A DNA stretch of 64,000 nucleotides from Oscillibacter sp. MSJ-31 (GTDB lineage: Bacteria; Bacillota; Clostridia; Oscillospirales; Oscillospiraceae). The notes under the pieces are model-generated. The model searched no databases. It saw nothing but the letters and a program-made list of their open reading frames with translations, and was not told where the DNA came from. The translations under genes were made by a program, and so were the position numbers. This document shows, in pieces, positions 41,577 through 50,265 of the stretch. Positions within the stretch are counted from its first letter, which is position 1. Every line of letters starts with the position of its first letter. The stretch spans positions 124,001 through 188,000 of the forward strand of contig NZ_JAHLPT010000002.1 of NCBI RefSeq assembly GCF_018918025.1. The letters run 5' to 3'.

Positions 41577-43391
41577 ATGGGTAAAAGCAAACTCTTTGAA
41601 AGCTGGTCCTTCAAGATGGAGCTGCCAAAGCCGTTCGATGACCCGAAATACTCCGGTGGAAAGGATTTCGGCCACTCTAAATACAATGCTGTCGGATCTG
41701 TGAAAAAGGCGTCACTGCACGCGCCATCTCTGCGTGCTTTACTGGCTTATGCAAAGTTGGTTTCAGAAACGGAAGCCGGTAATGACACCACCGGCCTTGG
41801 AGCCATCGGACATCAAGACAGCACTTATCGCATTGCTGAATACATCTCCGCCAATAAGACGGATTGCGTTGTCTTCAATCCCGGAACCGGCAAATTCATC
41901 TCCGGCCGCTTTCCAAATGGATCGGATCATTCTACGCCTTACACACTGGGAATTGGAAACTGCTCCGGTTCAGCTTTGCTGTTCGCCTTAATGCCTCTTT
42001 TTGAAGAAGACACTGAATTCCGCGATTGTCTCTCCGACTTCAAGGATGCCTTCCGTCAGGGCTGGCCAAATATGGACTCTGCCTTTGAAACGGCACTCAC
42101 GCTCTGCGACAACATGTATCGCAGGATTGAGAATGCAGTAAATGTCGGTCAAGCCGGCATCAAGGTAGCAATCCCCGCTTCCGGTAACATCAGTAACCTG
42201 TCGAAACTGGCGATCGATAACGGCAGTTATGCTCCTACCGGATCAGTTTACGGTGACTTCTCAATTTTGAAGGTTGGCGCTCGAAGCACAGCACAGGCGA
42301 AGGTATATAGCCTCGGAGACTTCGTGGCACAGTTCACCCTCTCTCAGCGCACTCTTTCAGCGCGCGAGGAGGCTATGGTGCCTAAGCTCCCTGACTGGTA
42401 CATCATTCCCAAGGAAGTTGTTCGTGTCTGCGAGCACGCAAAGTTGACAACTACCAGCAGCCAACCCATGCGTAACTTCTTGTTTCGCGGTGAAGCTGGC
42501 ACTGGCAAGACCATGGGTGCACAAGCCATCGCTGCAGGGCTCCATCTACCCTACACTCTGATGACTTGCAGCGCCAATACAGAAATCTCAGATCTGATCG
42601 GGCAATTCATTCCCGATGCTGATCAGGGTGAGTCAGGCCATGTCTTCGCTGATGAGGAACTCCCCAGAATTTCTGACATCATCATGCATCCGCCTTCTGT
42701 CTATATGGCACTCACGGGCGAGTATGATGACAGCAAAACAGAGGACGATGTTCTTCAGAAGCTCGTTGAAATCGCCGTCGGCCGTCTTGCAGTAAAGGAA
42801 GAACAGCGCGGCCAGCATATCCGATATGTGGATACGCCTCTGATCGAGGCCATTCGACATGGATATGTCTGTGAGCTACAGGAACCGAGTTGTATCGCAA
42901 ATCCCGGCGTTCTCGTCGGCCTGAACTCCCTGCTTGATAACTGTCAGGCCATCACGCTGCCGACCGGAGAACGCGTACAACGTCATCCCGATGCCGTCAT
43001 CGTCGTAACAACTAACTCCGACTATGCTGGATGCCGTGACATGAATCAAAGCATCATTTCCCGTATGGATCTGATCTACGATATCAATTCTCCTGACCTC
43101 TGCACGATGGTTAAACGAGTAATGAATGTCACCGGCTGCACAGATGAGCAGGAGACCACGAAGATGGCCATGGTTGTTCGCGACATTGCGGAACGCTGCC
43201 ATCAGACAATGATCACGGACGGTAGCTGCGGAATGCGTGAGTTGAAGGCATGGGTTCTATCCACGATGATCACGAAGGATCCGTATGAATCTGCCCTGTC
43301 AACAGTTATCGCATCCGCTTCTGCGGATCCCGACAACCGTGCTGACTTAATTACCACCTGCTTGGAGAAACAGTATCTGCGCGCTTACTAA
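41577..43391 (+). CDS. MoxR-like AAA ATPase
   Basis: A 604-aa protein. The C-terminal half is a MoxR/AAA_5 ATPase: Walker A GEAGTGKT (about 305-312), a long pre-sensor insert, VVTTNSDYAGCRDMNQ as sensor 1 and SIISRMDLIYDI, a MoxR-type arginine-finger block. The N-terminal 270 residues are unique to this type and may bind the substrate. MoxR ATPases act as chaperones with a VWA-domain partner, and such a partner lies two genes downstream. GGAGG lies 9 bases before the ATG. The pair may remodel a protein or, in conflict systems, trigger an effector. Confidence 0.85.
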   Translation: MGKSKLFESWSFKMELPKPFDDPKYSGGKDFGHSKYNAVGSVKKASLHAPSLRALLAYAKLVSETEAGNDTTGLGAIGHQDSTYRIAEYISANKTDCVVFNPGTGKFISGRFPNGSDHSTPYTLGIGNCSGSALLFALMPLFEEDTEFRDCLSDFKDAFRQGWPNMDSAFETALTLCDNMYRRIENAVNVGQAGIKVAIPASGNISNLSKLAIDNGSYAPTGSVYGDFSILKVGARSTAQAKVYSLGDFVAQFTLSQRTLSAREEAMVPKLPDWYIIPKEVVRVCEHAKLTTTSSQPMRNFLFRGEAGTGKTMGAQAIAAGLHLPYTLMTCSANTEISDLIGQFIPDADQGESGHVFADEELPRISDIIMHPPSVYMALTGEYDDSKTEDDVLQKLVEIAVGRLAVKEEQRGQHIRYVDTPLIEAIRHGYVCELQEPSCIANPGVLVGLNSLLDNCQAITLPTGERVQRHPDAVIVVTTNSDYAGCRDMNQSIISRMDLIYDINSPDLCTMVKRVMNVTGCTDEQETTKMAMVVRDIAERCHQTMITDGSCGMRELKAWVLSTMITKDPYESALSTVIASASADPDNRADLITTCLEKQYLRAY

Positions 43392-43415
43392 ACATGAATT
43401 GAGAGGATTATGAAC

Positions 43416-43742
43416 ATGAAAATGAATGTGAATCAATATCTTCGTTTCGGTCTGGCAGTAGCACTTTCCTGCTGCACGCCGCTCGCAGAGGATGCGAGTG
43501 AACAGGACGCTGCGGCATACATTGCAGAGGCGTTGCGTGTCTTTTTCAGCAATACCGACACCCACGTTGATGTAGCTACCGTGTCGCATCCACAGAGCAT
43601 CAAGATTCCTCTGATCATCACCATCGATGACGAGCAGCGTCTTCTGTGGTTCTATCCGCAGATGAGCTTAGAGAATCTGACGAAAGAGTTAGAAGGGCTT
43701 GTGAGTGATTGCATCGCTCCTATTCCCTGCGTCCCAGCGTGA
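43416..43742 (+). CDS. hypothetical protein between MoxR and VWA genes, 108 aa
   Basis: No family recognised. A moderately hydrophobic N-terminus with a Cys pair (AVALSCCTPLAE) is followed by a helix and two beta-like strands (IKIPLIITIDDEQRLLWFYP). It may be a lipoprotein-like or soluble partner, but there is no clear lipobox. ATG 43416 lies 9 bases after GAGAGG; ATG 43410 is too close. It lies between two genes of a likely complex and may be part of it. Confidence 0.55.
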   Translation: MKMNVNQYLRFGLAVALSCCTPLAEDASEQDAAAYIAEALRVFFSNTDTHVDVATVSHPQSIKIPLIITIDDEQRLLWFYPQMSLENLTKELEGLVSDCIAPIPCVPA

Positions 43743-43757
43743 GAGGAGGCTTCGTGC

Positions 43758-45905
43758 ATGCGAACTTCTCACAGGGAGATTCGAAAACGGATCCTTGATG
43801 TAAAAAGCAAGATTACTGACGAAGAGTTCTTCTCCTCGAAGGCATATCAAGCCTACTTGACCGACATCACGGAAGCGGCCACAAAACGCTATCGGCGTCC
43901 CCTGAAAGTAACCGTGGTGGCTGACCACAATGACGATACTCTGGCATTCACGGATTTCAATGGCGTCTTTATCAACGCCTGTAATGAGATCACATGGAGT
44001 ATGCCGTCTCGTTGGCTTCGATCCCTCAGCATTGAAGGGCTGAATGCTCATGAAAATGGTCATAACCTATTCACGGATAATCGGATCTGGCAGGCATTCC
44101 ACAAGAAGTTGGAGCATGGTCGATTCTACCCGAATATGCCAAAAGGCCTTGATAGTCAACAAAAGCTTTATGCGCAGGAGATTCTGGATGCGATGAAGGA
44201 TTCCAACGACGATATCCCCAAAATGGTGATATCCAGCACAGCTAAGTTCCTAAGCAACATCTTGGAAGATGGCTATGTAGATGCTCGGTATTCCTATGAA
44301 TTCCCAGGCAGCCCCGCCCGAGGGATCGCACTGAATAACCTGCGTATTGCAGAAAAAGCACCTGACATCCAGACGATGATCAATAAGAAGTTCTATGACC
44401 ATACGATCGTACTGAACCTTCTCGTTCAGTACGTCAATTCCGGCGAGGTGAATAACCTCTCCAGATATTCAGGCGAGCTGCTCGATCTGGTTATGGACTT
44501 CATCCCCATCGTGGATGATTGCCTGATGGACGAAGATGCCCGGTCACGCTGTGAGGCCTCCAATCGAATTATGATTGATCTCTGGCCTATCATGCAACGC
44601 TGCTTTGACGCGCTACGCGATAAAAAACAGGAGGCTCAGAACCAGCAGCAGACAGCCAGTAACTCACCCAGTTCTGCGCCCGGCCAAGCTGGTAATATAG
44701 CAATTCCAAATGACGGCCCGCAAGCTGCTCAGGAAGAGCTGGATAACCAACTACCGAAAGCACCTCCCAATTTCACCACGCAGGTATCTGCTGTTCCGTC
44801 GAATCAATCGTTCACTCCGGATAAGGATCATTCGCAGGAGTTGCGCCTCCAATTGGAACGTGTTCTTGCGGAAGAGACGGCAAGAATTGCCGCTCATCTA
44901 ACTTCCGGCATTGAGAGTGTCGGCGATGGCGGTATCGACCACAATTCCGAATATGCAGGCAACGGTTACGCCCATGCAGCAGCGGATATTGAACGCGTCT
45001 TAGAAAGCATGGCTGAAACAAAAGTCAACAAGGACATGGAAGAAGAGCTATCTGAGGAACTGCAACGTGAAGCTGACACCATCTCATATGGGAACGCACA
45101 TCGCAACATCCACGTGACGGTGAATCGTATGTCTCAAGTCGATCAGGAGATGATCGACGGCTACAACAGCGTTGCTCCCGATCTTCTATTGCTTTCAAAG
45201 CGTCTTCAGCGAAGTGTCGGTGCAGTATTGCGGGATAAGCGGCAAGGCGGTAAGCAAACCGGGTTGCTGGTCGGCAAGCGTCTAAATCAGCACGCCTTCC
45301 ATCGCAATGATGGAAGGATCTTCTGTAACACCCGCCTCCCGACTGAACCAATCAACCTTGCAGTAGGGCTCCTTATTGATGAGTCCGGCAGCATGGGTGG
45401 CAGTGATCGCATCACGCGCGCCAGAGCCACAGCTATTGTTGTGCATGACTTCTGCGAGAAGTTAGGCATCCCCATTATGATCACTGGGCACACCGCCAGT
45501 TGTGGCCATGTTGATTTATACTCCTATGCTGACTTCGACTCTGTGGATCGAAATGATCGTTACCGCCTGATGGATCTCAGCGCTCGTTGCTGTAATCGTG
45601 ATGGCGCTGCGCTTCGATTTGCCGCAGAGAAGTTGTGCCGGTACCCCTCTGAAGTAAAGATGCTCATCATCATTTGCGACGGGCAGCCAAACGACAGTGG
45701 ATACTCCGGAACTGCAGCGGAAGCAGATCTCCGTGGCATCAAACTGGAGTATAGCCGTAAAGGTGTTCAGATCTTCGCTGCTGCGATTGGTGACGATCGA
45801 GAGAATATCGAGCGGATCTATGGTTCTGGTTTTCTAGACATCACAGATCTCAGCGAGCTTCCGATCATGCTGACGAATCTGATCGCTCGTAATCTGCCGC
45901 GATGA
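43758..45905 (+). CDS. VWA-domain protein with HExxH motif (MoxR partner)
   Basis: A 715-aa protein. The C-terminal 200 residues are a von Willebrand A domain with the MIDAS motif DESGSM (about 541-546) and a later DGQPNDSG strand, as in CobT and MoxR-partner proteins. Near residue 98 is HENGH, a HExxH zinc-metalloprotease signature set in GLNAHENGHNLFTD. A Gln/Ser/Pro-rich linker (about 295-360) separates the two parts. GAGGAGG lies 8 bases before the ATG. Together with the MoxR ATPase it could form an ATP-driven, metal-dependent machine; whether the peptidase is active is unknown. Confidence 0.8.
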   Translation: MRTSHREIRKRILDVKSKITDEEFFSSKAYQAYLTDITEAATKRYRRPLKVTVVADHNDDTLAFTDFNGVFINACNEITWSMPSRWLRSLSIEGLNAHENGHNLFTDNRIWQAFHKKLEHGRFYPNMPKGLDSQQKLYAQEILDAMKDSNDDIPKMVISSTAKFLSNILEDGYVDARYSYEFPGSPARGIALNNLRIAEKAPDIQTMINKKFYDHTIVLNLLVQYVNSGEVNNLSRYSGELLDLVMDFIPIVDDCLMDEDARSRCEASNRIMIDLWPIMQRCFDALRDKKQEAQNQQQTASNSPSSAPGQAGNIAIPNDGPQAAQEELDNQLPKAPPNFTTQVSAVPSNQSFTPDKDHSQELRLQLERVLAEETARIAAHLTSGIESVGDGGIDHNSEYAGNGYAHAAADIERVLESMAETKVNKDMEEELSEELQREADTISYGNAHRNIHVTVNRMSQVDQEMIDGYNSVAPDLLLLSKRLQRSVGAVLRDKRQGGKQTGLLVGKRLNQHAFHRNDGRIFCNTRLPTEPINLAVGLLIDESGSMGGSDRITRARATAIVVHDFCEKLGIPIMITGHTASCGHVDLYSYADFDSVDRNDRYRLMDLSARCCNRDGAALRFAAEKLCRYPSEVKMLIIICDGQPNDSGYSGTAAEADLRGIKLEYSRKGVQIFAAAIGDDRENIERIYGSGFLDITDLSELPIMLTNLIARNLPR

Positions 45906-45916
45906 GGAGGGATTCG

Positions 45917-46255
45917 ATGATGTTTGACGCTTTTGAAGAGTATCTTTGTGATCGTAATGATGCAATCGATAATGCTGCATATCAACTGATTATCGCACTA
46001 ACGGCAAATAACCCTGAAGGCACGATGGAGGATGATCCTACCGTTCCCGAATGGGATATGTCGCTCATTGGCAAAGTTGTTGATTCCGCGCAGAAAATCA
46101 TTCAGGAGCAGATTGGCTATCACTGCCATCCGTTCTATTGCAATGAGATTCCTTGCTATCTGACAGACGAATGCCAGAATACGCATTGCGCGATGCGACA
46201 GAACGAGTCTGAAATCTATGGTGCGTACTACAAAATGGAGGCAAATAACGAATGA
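45917..46255 (+). CDS. Cys-rich hypothetical protein, 112 aa
   Basis: No family recognised. The C-terminus has several Cys and His (YHCHPFYCNEIPCYLTDECQ, then THC), which could bind zinc. The N-terminus is acidic and helical. GAGGAGG lies 6 bases before ATGATG. It follows the VWA gene by 11 bases and overlaps the next start by 4. Confidence 0.6.
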   Translation: MMFDAFEEYLCDRNDAIDNAAYQLIIALTANNPEGTMEDDPTVPEWDMSLIGKVVDSAQKIIQEQIGYHCHPFYCNEIPCYLTDECQNTHCAMRQNESEIYGAYYKMEANNE

Positions 46256-46419
46256 GAGCAATCAATATCAAATGGGATGTAGACCACGACGCAGACGGAG
46301 AACTCTTACCTACCGAGATTGAGATTCCCGCCGGCATGGACGATGAGGACGAAATCACAGATTACCTTTCCGATGTGACCGGTTTCTGCCATAAGGGTTA
46401 TGATCTCATTGACGAATAA
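46252..46419 (+). CDS. small acidic protein, 55 aa
   Basis: MRAINIKWDVDHDADGELLP then TEIEIPAGM, an acidic helix and GFCHKGYDL. This pattern is common to small proteins of phages and ICEs in Firmicutes, with no known function. Its ATG overlaps the upstream stop (ATGA), and GGAGG lies 10 bases before it. Confidence 0.65.
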   Translation: MRAINIKWDVDHDADGELLPTEIEIPAGMDDEDEITDYLSDVTGFCHKGYDLIDE

Positions 46420-46434
46420 TGGAGGATGAAAGCT

Positions 46435-46920
46435 ATGCACAGTCGAGTTTTTGAAATCGGTTCCGCCCTTATTCCCCTTGAGGAGCGTGCTTCATTATCT
46501 GATCTGCCGGACTGGTTTTTCGAAGTCATCGCAGATTATGGTGTCGATATTCCTGATGCTCAGCGCGAAGGCGAGCTTGATTGGTTCATTGGCCGATTTG
46601 ATGGGAACTGCCATCGCGACGGTGAAAAGATCACCTTCAAGCAGCAGACGAAAGAAGATTACTTCAAGGCAAAGCATGAGAAGTTTCTAAATGCAGTCGC
46701 TGCTCTAATGAACTGTTCGCTTGATGACTTTGCCGGATTGACTTCTAACACTGATCTCAATGGTAAGGTCTATGCGTTGACGTCCGCCTACAATGACAAG
46801 TTCGGCTTCTACGTCTATGACTGGGAAGGTGACGGACTGTGCACCATGGATCAGTGGCTTCGCTCAGCCGATCTCTCTCAAGAGTACTATATCGGCGGTA
46901 TTATTGACTATCACTGGTAA
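46435..46920 (+). CDS. acidic hypothetical protein, 161 aa
   Basis: No family recognised with certainty. Acidic, with many Asp/Glu and aromatic residues, a PDWFFEVIADYGVDIPDA segment near the start and a WEGDGLCTMDQWL segment near the end. Highly acidic proteins in ICEs can mimic DNA (anti-restriction), but this is a guess from composition. GGAGG lies 9 bases before the ATG at 46435. Confidence 0.55.
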   Translation: MHSRVFEIGSALIPLEERASLSDLPDWFFEVIADYGVDIPDAQREGELDWFIGRFDGNCHRDGEKITFKQQTKEDYFKAKHEKFLNAVAALMNCSLDDFAGLTSNTDLNGKVYALTSAYNDKFGFYVYDWEGDGLCTMDQWLRSADLSQEYYIGGIIDYHW

Positions 46921-46939
46921 TGAGGAAGGAGAATCAAAA

Positions 46940-47575
46940 ATGGAAGATAACCGCGTTCAAACGCAAATTGCGTTGTATATGACCAATAAAAAGCTCTGCG
47001 AATTCAATGACAAGCTCAAGCCCGCACCTGTTGAGTTCTATGCCCATATTCATGCTCAGGGTGAGAAAGTCGGAGACAACAGCAGGCAGCGCTCCTGCAT
47101 TGGCGTGGTGCTGCAGGACTACTCCAAAGGCACCGGAGCTAGTACGGTTCGCGTAACTGCAAACCTGTCTCCCGATTTCTTCGTCTATGCATTGAGTCGC
47201 GTGTCTTTGGGCGTTGAGTTATTTGACTTCTACGAGGAAAAGATCTTCGGGAATCCGGATCAGCAGGGTAAAAGCATGGTCACAAAGGTTTCCATTAAGC
47301 GTGCGTCCGTTGGTAAAGATGGCAAACCCAGGAATTATCCTTGGTGTGTCTTGGTGGAAAACGGGCGTGCAATAAAGGAAAGCACACAGACCGGCGGCAT
47401 CCACATGAAGAAAGGCAGCTATCAGATGGAGCGGAGCGTCTTTGTCAATATCAATGACTATGACTTCTTCCGCCTTATGCAGCAGACTGTTCGGTACATC
47501 AATGCTTGGGAACTCACTATGGCTCCCAAACGCATTCGCGATGCGATGAAACTGATGGAGCCGCAGCAGAACTGA
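46940..47575 (+). CDS. hypothetical protein, 211 aa
   Basis: No named family. Soluble alpha/beta, with IALYMTNKKLCEFNDKL near the start and several beta strands (GASTVRVTANLSPDFFVYAL). AAGGAG lies 8 bases before the ATG at 46940. Last gene of the MoxR/VWA-led operon, ended by a strong hairpin with a TTCG loop. Confidence 0.6.
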   Translation: MEDNRVQTQIALYMTNKKLCEFNDKLKPAPVEFYAHIHAQGEKVGDNSRQRSCIGVVLQDYSKGTGASTVRVTANLSPDFFVYALSRVSLGVELFDFYEEKIFGNPDQQGKSMVTKVSIKRASVGKDGKPRNYPWCVLVENGRAIKESTQTGGIHMKKGSYQMERSVFVNINDYDFFRLMQQTVRYINAWELTMAPKRIRDAMKLMEPQQN

Positions 47576-47586
47576 ATCATCATATC

Positions 47587-47620
47587 AATGAGGGAGTACT
47601 TCGGTACTCCCTCATTCCCT
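47587..47620 (+). terminator. hairpin with TTCG tetraloop, operon end
   Basis: AATGAGGGAGTAC-TTCG-GTACTCCCTCATT is a perfect 13-bp stem with the very stable UUCG loop. Only CCCTT follows, so it may act as an RNA-end protector as well as a terminator. Confidence 0.7.
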
Positions 47621-47637
47621 TACTAGGGGGTGAAATA

Positions 47638-48171
47638 ATGGATTTTTACTTTGGGGTAGATCTGTTGTTGCGTCTGAAAAAGCACTATGAGTCCCGCTTA
47701 TCTCTCGCAATAGCAAAAGGGTTCGATCGTCAGTACGATCGGTATCACTGGCTATTTATAGAGCTCCAGTACCGAGTGAGTATTCTCCGTCGCACACTGG
47801 CATTGCTGGATGCGCTTCCCGATTTCATGTGTCATCAGAGTGAGGAGCAGATTTTCGCAATCGTCATTGGCTATACAACACCATGGTTTTCTGAAGATAC
47901 GCTTGGAAAGCTCCCACATGATGAAGACGGATCTTCTCCGTATTTCGACAATCGCAATCCATACTATGCAGACTATCAGGCGTCACTTGATCGGTTCCAG
48001 GCGAGCTATGACTTCAAGCAGCTGGCCACCTTCTATATTGATCTTGTTGAATGCCTTGTGCTGGCAGTGCGTATGTACTTTTTCATTCGCGAAAGGCAGT
48101 TTAAGCCAATTGACCGCGAGAGTTTTGCCGACTTAGTCGGAATCAAGGCGGTCTTACCTGCACCGGCATAG
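47638..48171 (+). CDS. hypothetical helical protein, 177 aa
   Basis: No family recognised. A predominantly helical, soluble protein with an N-terminal LRLKKHYESRLSLAIAKG helix and a C-terminal YIDLVECLVLAVRMYFFI segment that is amphipathic rather than transmembrane. GGGGGTG lies a few bases before the ATG. It precedes the sigma-like gene by 12 bases and may be its partner. Confidence 0.55.
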   Translation: MDFYFGVDLLLRLKKHYESRLSLAIAKGFDRQYDRYHWLFIELQYRVSILRRTLALLDALPDFMCHQSEEQIFAIVIGYTTPWFSEDTLGKLPHDEDGSSPYFDNRNPYYADYQASLDRFQASYDFKQLATFYIDLVECLVLAVRMYFFIRERQFKPIDRESFADLVGIKAVLPAPA

Positions 48172-48183
48172 GAGGTGATCTGA

Positions 48184-48666
48184 ATGTCACCCCCGCTTAC
48201 TCCGGAGCAGCAGGACTTTGCCTCTAAGCATCACGGCTTGATTATCGCCTTCATGCGTAGGTACTCTCTTGACAGCAACTTCTATGATTTACTCGCCTTG
48301 AGGTATCTCAAAGCGGTTGTCCGATATACCACGGATGAGAACCTTCAGCGATACGCATTTTCAACCGTAGTTTGGTACCACTTGCGTTCGGAACTCGCCA
48401 GCTATTACAAGGCATTGGAAAGGCAGGCAATGGCCGAGCAGGAGTTCTGGGTGGACAAGCCGCCACCTGCGGAACCACCACTCGATCAAGAAATCTGGGA
48501 CCAGATCGAAAAGGATCTGACCTACAAGCAAAGCGAAGCAATTAAACTCCGAGATGCCGGTTATAGCAACCGTGAAATTGCAAGCATTTGCGGAGTACAG
48601 CTCAAAGCGATTGAAAAGCGCTTTACACGAATTCGAAAAAAGATAAATAAATTGAAGGAGTATTGA
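48184..48666 (+). CDS. sigma-70-like protein, 160 aa
   Basis: The C-terminal 55 residues hold a region 4-like HTH: LTYKQSEAIKLRDAGYSNRE then IASICGVQLKAIEKRF and TRIRKKINKL. The N-terminal part resembles a shortened region 2 (FYDLLALRYLKAVVRYTTDE). GGAGG lies 8 bases before the ATG. Its stop overlaps the next gene's start region. Likely an element-borne regulator; it could also act with RNA polymerase on transfer promoters. Confidence 0.7.
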   Translation: MSPPLTPEQQDFASKHHGLIIAFMRRYSLDSNFYDLLALRYLKAVVRYTTDENLQRYAFSTVVWYHLRSELASYYKALERQAMAEQEFWVDKPPPAEPPLDQEIWDQIEKDLTYKQSEAIKLRDAGYSNREIASICGVQLKAIEKRFTRIRKKINKLKEY

Positions 48667-48668
48667 TT

Positions 48669-49676
48669 ATGAGTCACTTTTCTGTTTTTGTTACGGTTCC
48701 TCAGTCAGAGCATTCCCACCCCATCGATATCACCAATCTCGAAGGCCATGTCTCTTCCATTCTTGCCCCCTACGATGAGCAGGCGGAAGAAGCCGAATTC
48801 TGCGAGTTCAATGATCGGACGGAAGATGCGCGTTCCAGCTATGAAACGGACACCATGAGAGCAGTGCGCTTCCCTGATGGCAGCATTCACTCTCTCGATG
48901 ATCAGGTCATTCGGGATCGCTTTATCCTTGTCGAAGATACTTTCTATGAATACGGTCCAAATCACAGTTTCAAGGAGAAACTGGTAACGGACGATTCCAA
49001 GGCACTTGAGCTGATCCCCGAGTATCCCGCTAAGCTGATGTATCCTGACTTTGATGCATATTGCGAGGACTACTGTGGATATGTAAAGAGTGCAGACGGT
49101 CGTTGGGGCTACACTTGTAACCCCAACGCAAAGTGGGATTGGTGGCAGATTGGTGGCCGCTTTCCCGGCGGTCTGCTGGTCAAGAATGACCTCAAGGATT
49201 GCATCTTATCCTGTAAAGAAAATCAGGCTGATGCGCCCGCCGGATACAAGTATGCAGATGCTGCGCGGAAGAAAGATATCTGTTGGGAGCTCATGAAGAA
49301 GATCGCAATGGAGATCGCGGAGCAGAATTACCAGCGCTATATCAAGGCATTTGAAGCAAAGGACGCTAAAGACATCGACTTCTTTGCAAGAGTCACGGAA
49401 GACGGTATTTCAGGATGGTGCAATATGATCTATATCAAGGGTGAAACCCTGGATGAGTATAAGGCTCGTAAGGGCACCTCGGACACTGATCAATATCAAG
49501 TCCATGCCTATGCCTTCATTGATCGTAACGGCGACTGGAATGCCTCCGGAGATATGGGCTGGTTCGGAATCTCCTGCAATGATAAGCCCGAGCGCGCCTG
49601 GAATGATGAGTTGCAGACGCTGATGAATGAGGTACAGGACGACGATTTCATCGTCGCAGTTGACTGTCATATCTAA
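48669..49676 (+). CDS. MSHFSV-type phage/plasmid protein, 335 aa
   Basis: It begins MSHFSVFVTVPQ and has a SILAPYDEQ segment. This start is shared by a broad group of phage and plasmid proteins of unknown function (MSHFTVLV...LAPYDE). Later blocks include KWDWWQIGGRFPG and MGWFGISCNDK, which are also group-typical. AAGGAG lies 8 bases before the ATG at 48669. Soluble, acidic and aromatic. No catalytic motif was recognised. Confidence 0.7.
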   Translation: MSHFSVFVTVPQSEHSHPIDITNLEGHVSSILAPYDEQAEEAEFCEFNDRTEDARSSYETDTMRAVRFPDGSIHSLDDQVIRDRFILVEDTFYEYGPNHSFKEKLVTDDSKALELIPEYPAKLMYPDFDAYCEDYCGYVKSADGRWGYTCNPNAKWDWWQIGGRFPGGLLVKNDLKDCILSCKENQADAPAGYKYADAARKKDICWELMKKIAMEIAEQNYQRYIKAFEAKDAKDIDFFARVTEDGISGWCNMIYIKGETLDEYKARKGTSDTDQYQVHAYAFIDRNGDWNASGDMGWFGISCNDKPERAWNDELQTLMNEVQDDDFIVAVDCHI

Positions 49677-49688
49677 TTCTATTTCAAA

Positions 49689-49721
49689 GCCCGGAGTCAT
49701 TGAAATTCACTGACTCCGGGC
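49689..49721 (+). terminator. hairpin after MSHFSV-type gene
   Basis: GCCCGGAGTCA and its exact complement form an 11-bp stem around 11 bases. The T run is poor, and the MazF-like gene begins 24 bases downstream, so attenuation of the toxin is possible. Confidence 0.6.
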
Positions 49722-49745
49722 ATCTATATGAGAGGATGCGAATAT

Positions 49746-50201
49746 ATGAGTATCAATCGTGGGGATATTTTCTATGTTAACCAGAGCGAGACCGTCGGCT
49801 CCGAGCAGCGATCCGGTCGTCCGGCTATCATTGTTTCCAATTCCCTGTGTAATGAACACAGTCCTGTGGTCGAAGTTGTGTATTTGACCTGTCAGCATAA
49901 GAAACCCATGCCGACACATGTGCGAATTGAGAGTGCCGGCCGACGCTCAATTGCGCTGTGCGAGCAGATCTCCTCAGTCGATGTGAGTCGCTTGGGTGAC
50001 TTCAAAGGCCATCTGACCGATGAAGAGCTGGCGCAGATCGATGCAGCACTGATGTGCTCGCTCGATCTCCACCCTTTTACACAACAGGCAGCTATGAGAA
50101 ATACATTTACGCAAGCAGACGAAGCCGCGCTCGCTATAATTGCAATGCGGTTTCTGGAAAGCTTCCTTCAAAAGAAATGTAACCTCACCTTGGATCAATA
50201 A
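49746..50201 (+). CDS. PemK/MazF-family toxin-like protein
   Basis: Residues 1-115 match the MazF fold: SINRGDIFYVN, RSGRPAIIVSN, VVEVVYLT and later ALCEQISSVD and RLGDFKGHLT. MazF proteins cut mRNA. Family members are usually about 115 aa; here a 35-residue C-terminal helix (DEAALAIIAMRFLESFLQKK) is added. GAGAGG lies 10 bases before the ATG at 49746. No antitoxin gene precedes it, which is unusual for this family; it may be a stand-alone regulator, or the antitoxin lies elsewhere. Confidence 0.85.
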   Translation: MSINRGDIFYVNQSETVGSEQRSGRPAIIVSNSLCNEHSPVVEVVYLTCQHKKPMPTHVRIESAGRRSIALCEQISSVDVSRLGDFKGHLTDEELAQIDAALMCSLDLHPFTQQAAMRNTFTQADEAALAIIAMRFLESFLQKKCNLTLDQ

Positions 50202-50207
50202 GCACAA

Positions 50208-50248
50208 GCGTGGCACACTCAACTGAGAGTGTGCCACGCTCTTTTTTT
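50208..50248 (+). terminator. strong terminator after MazF-like gene
   Basis: GCGTGGCACACTC-AACTGA-GAGTGTGCCACGC is a perfect 13-bp stem, followed by TCTTTTTTT. Confidence 0.9.
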
Positions 50249-50265
50249 ATGCCTCAAATCCCAAG

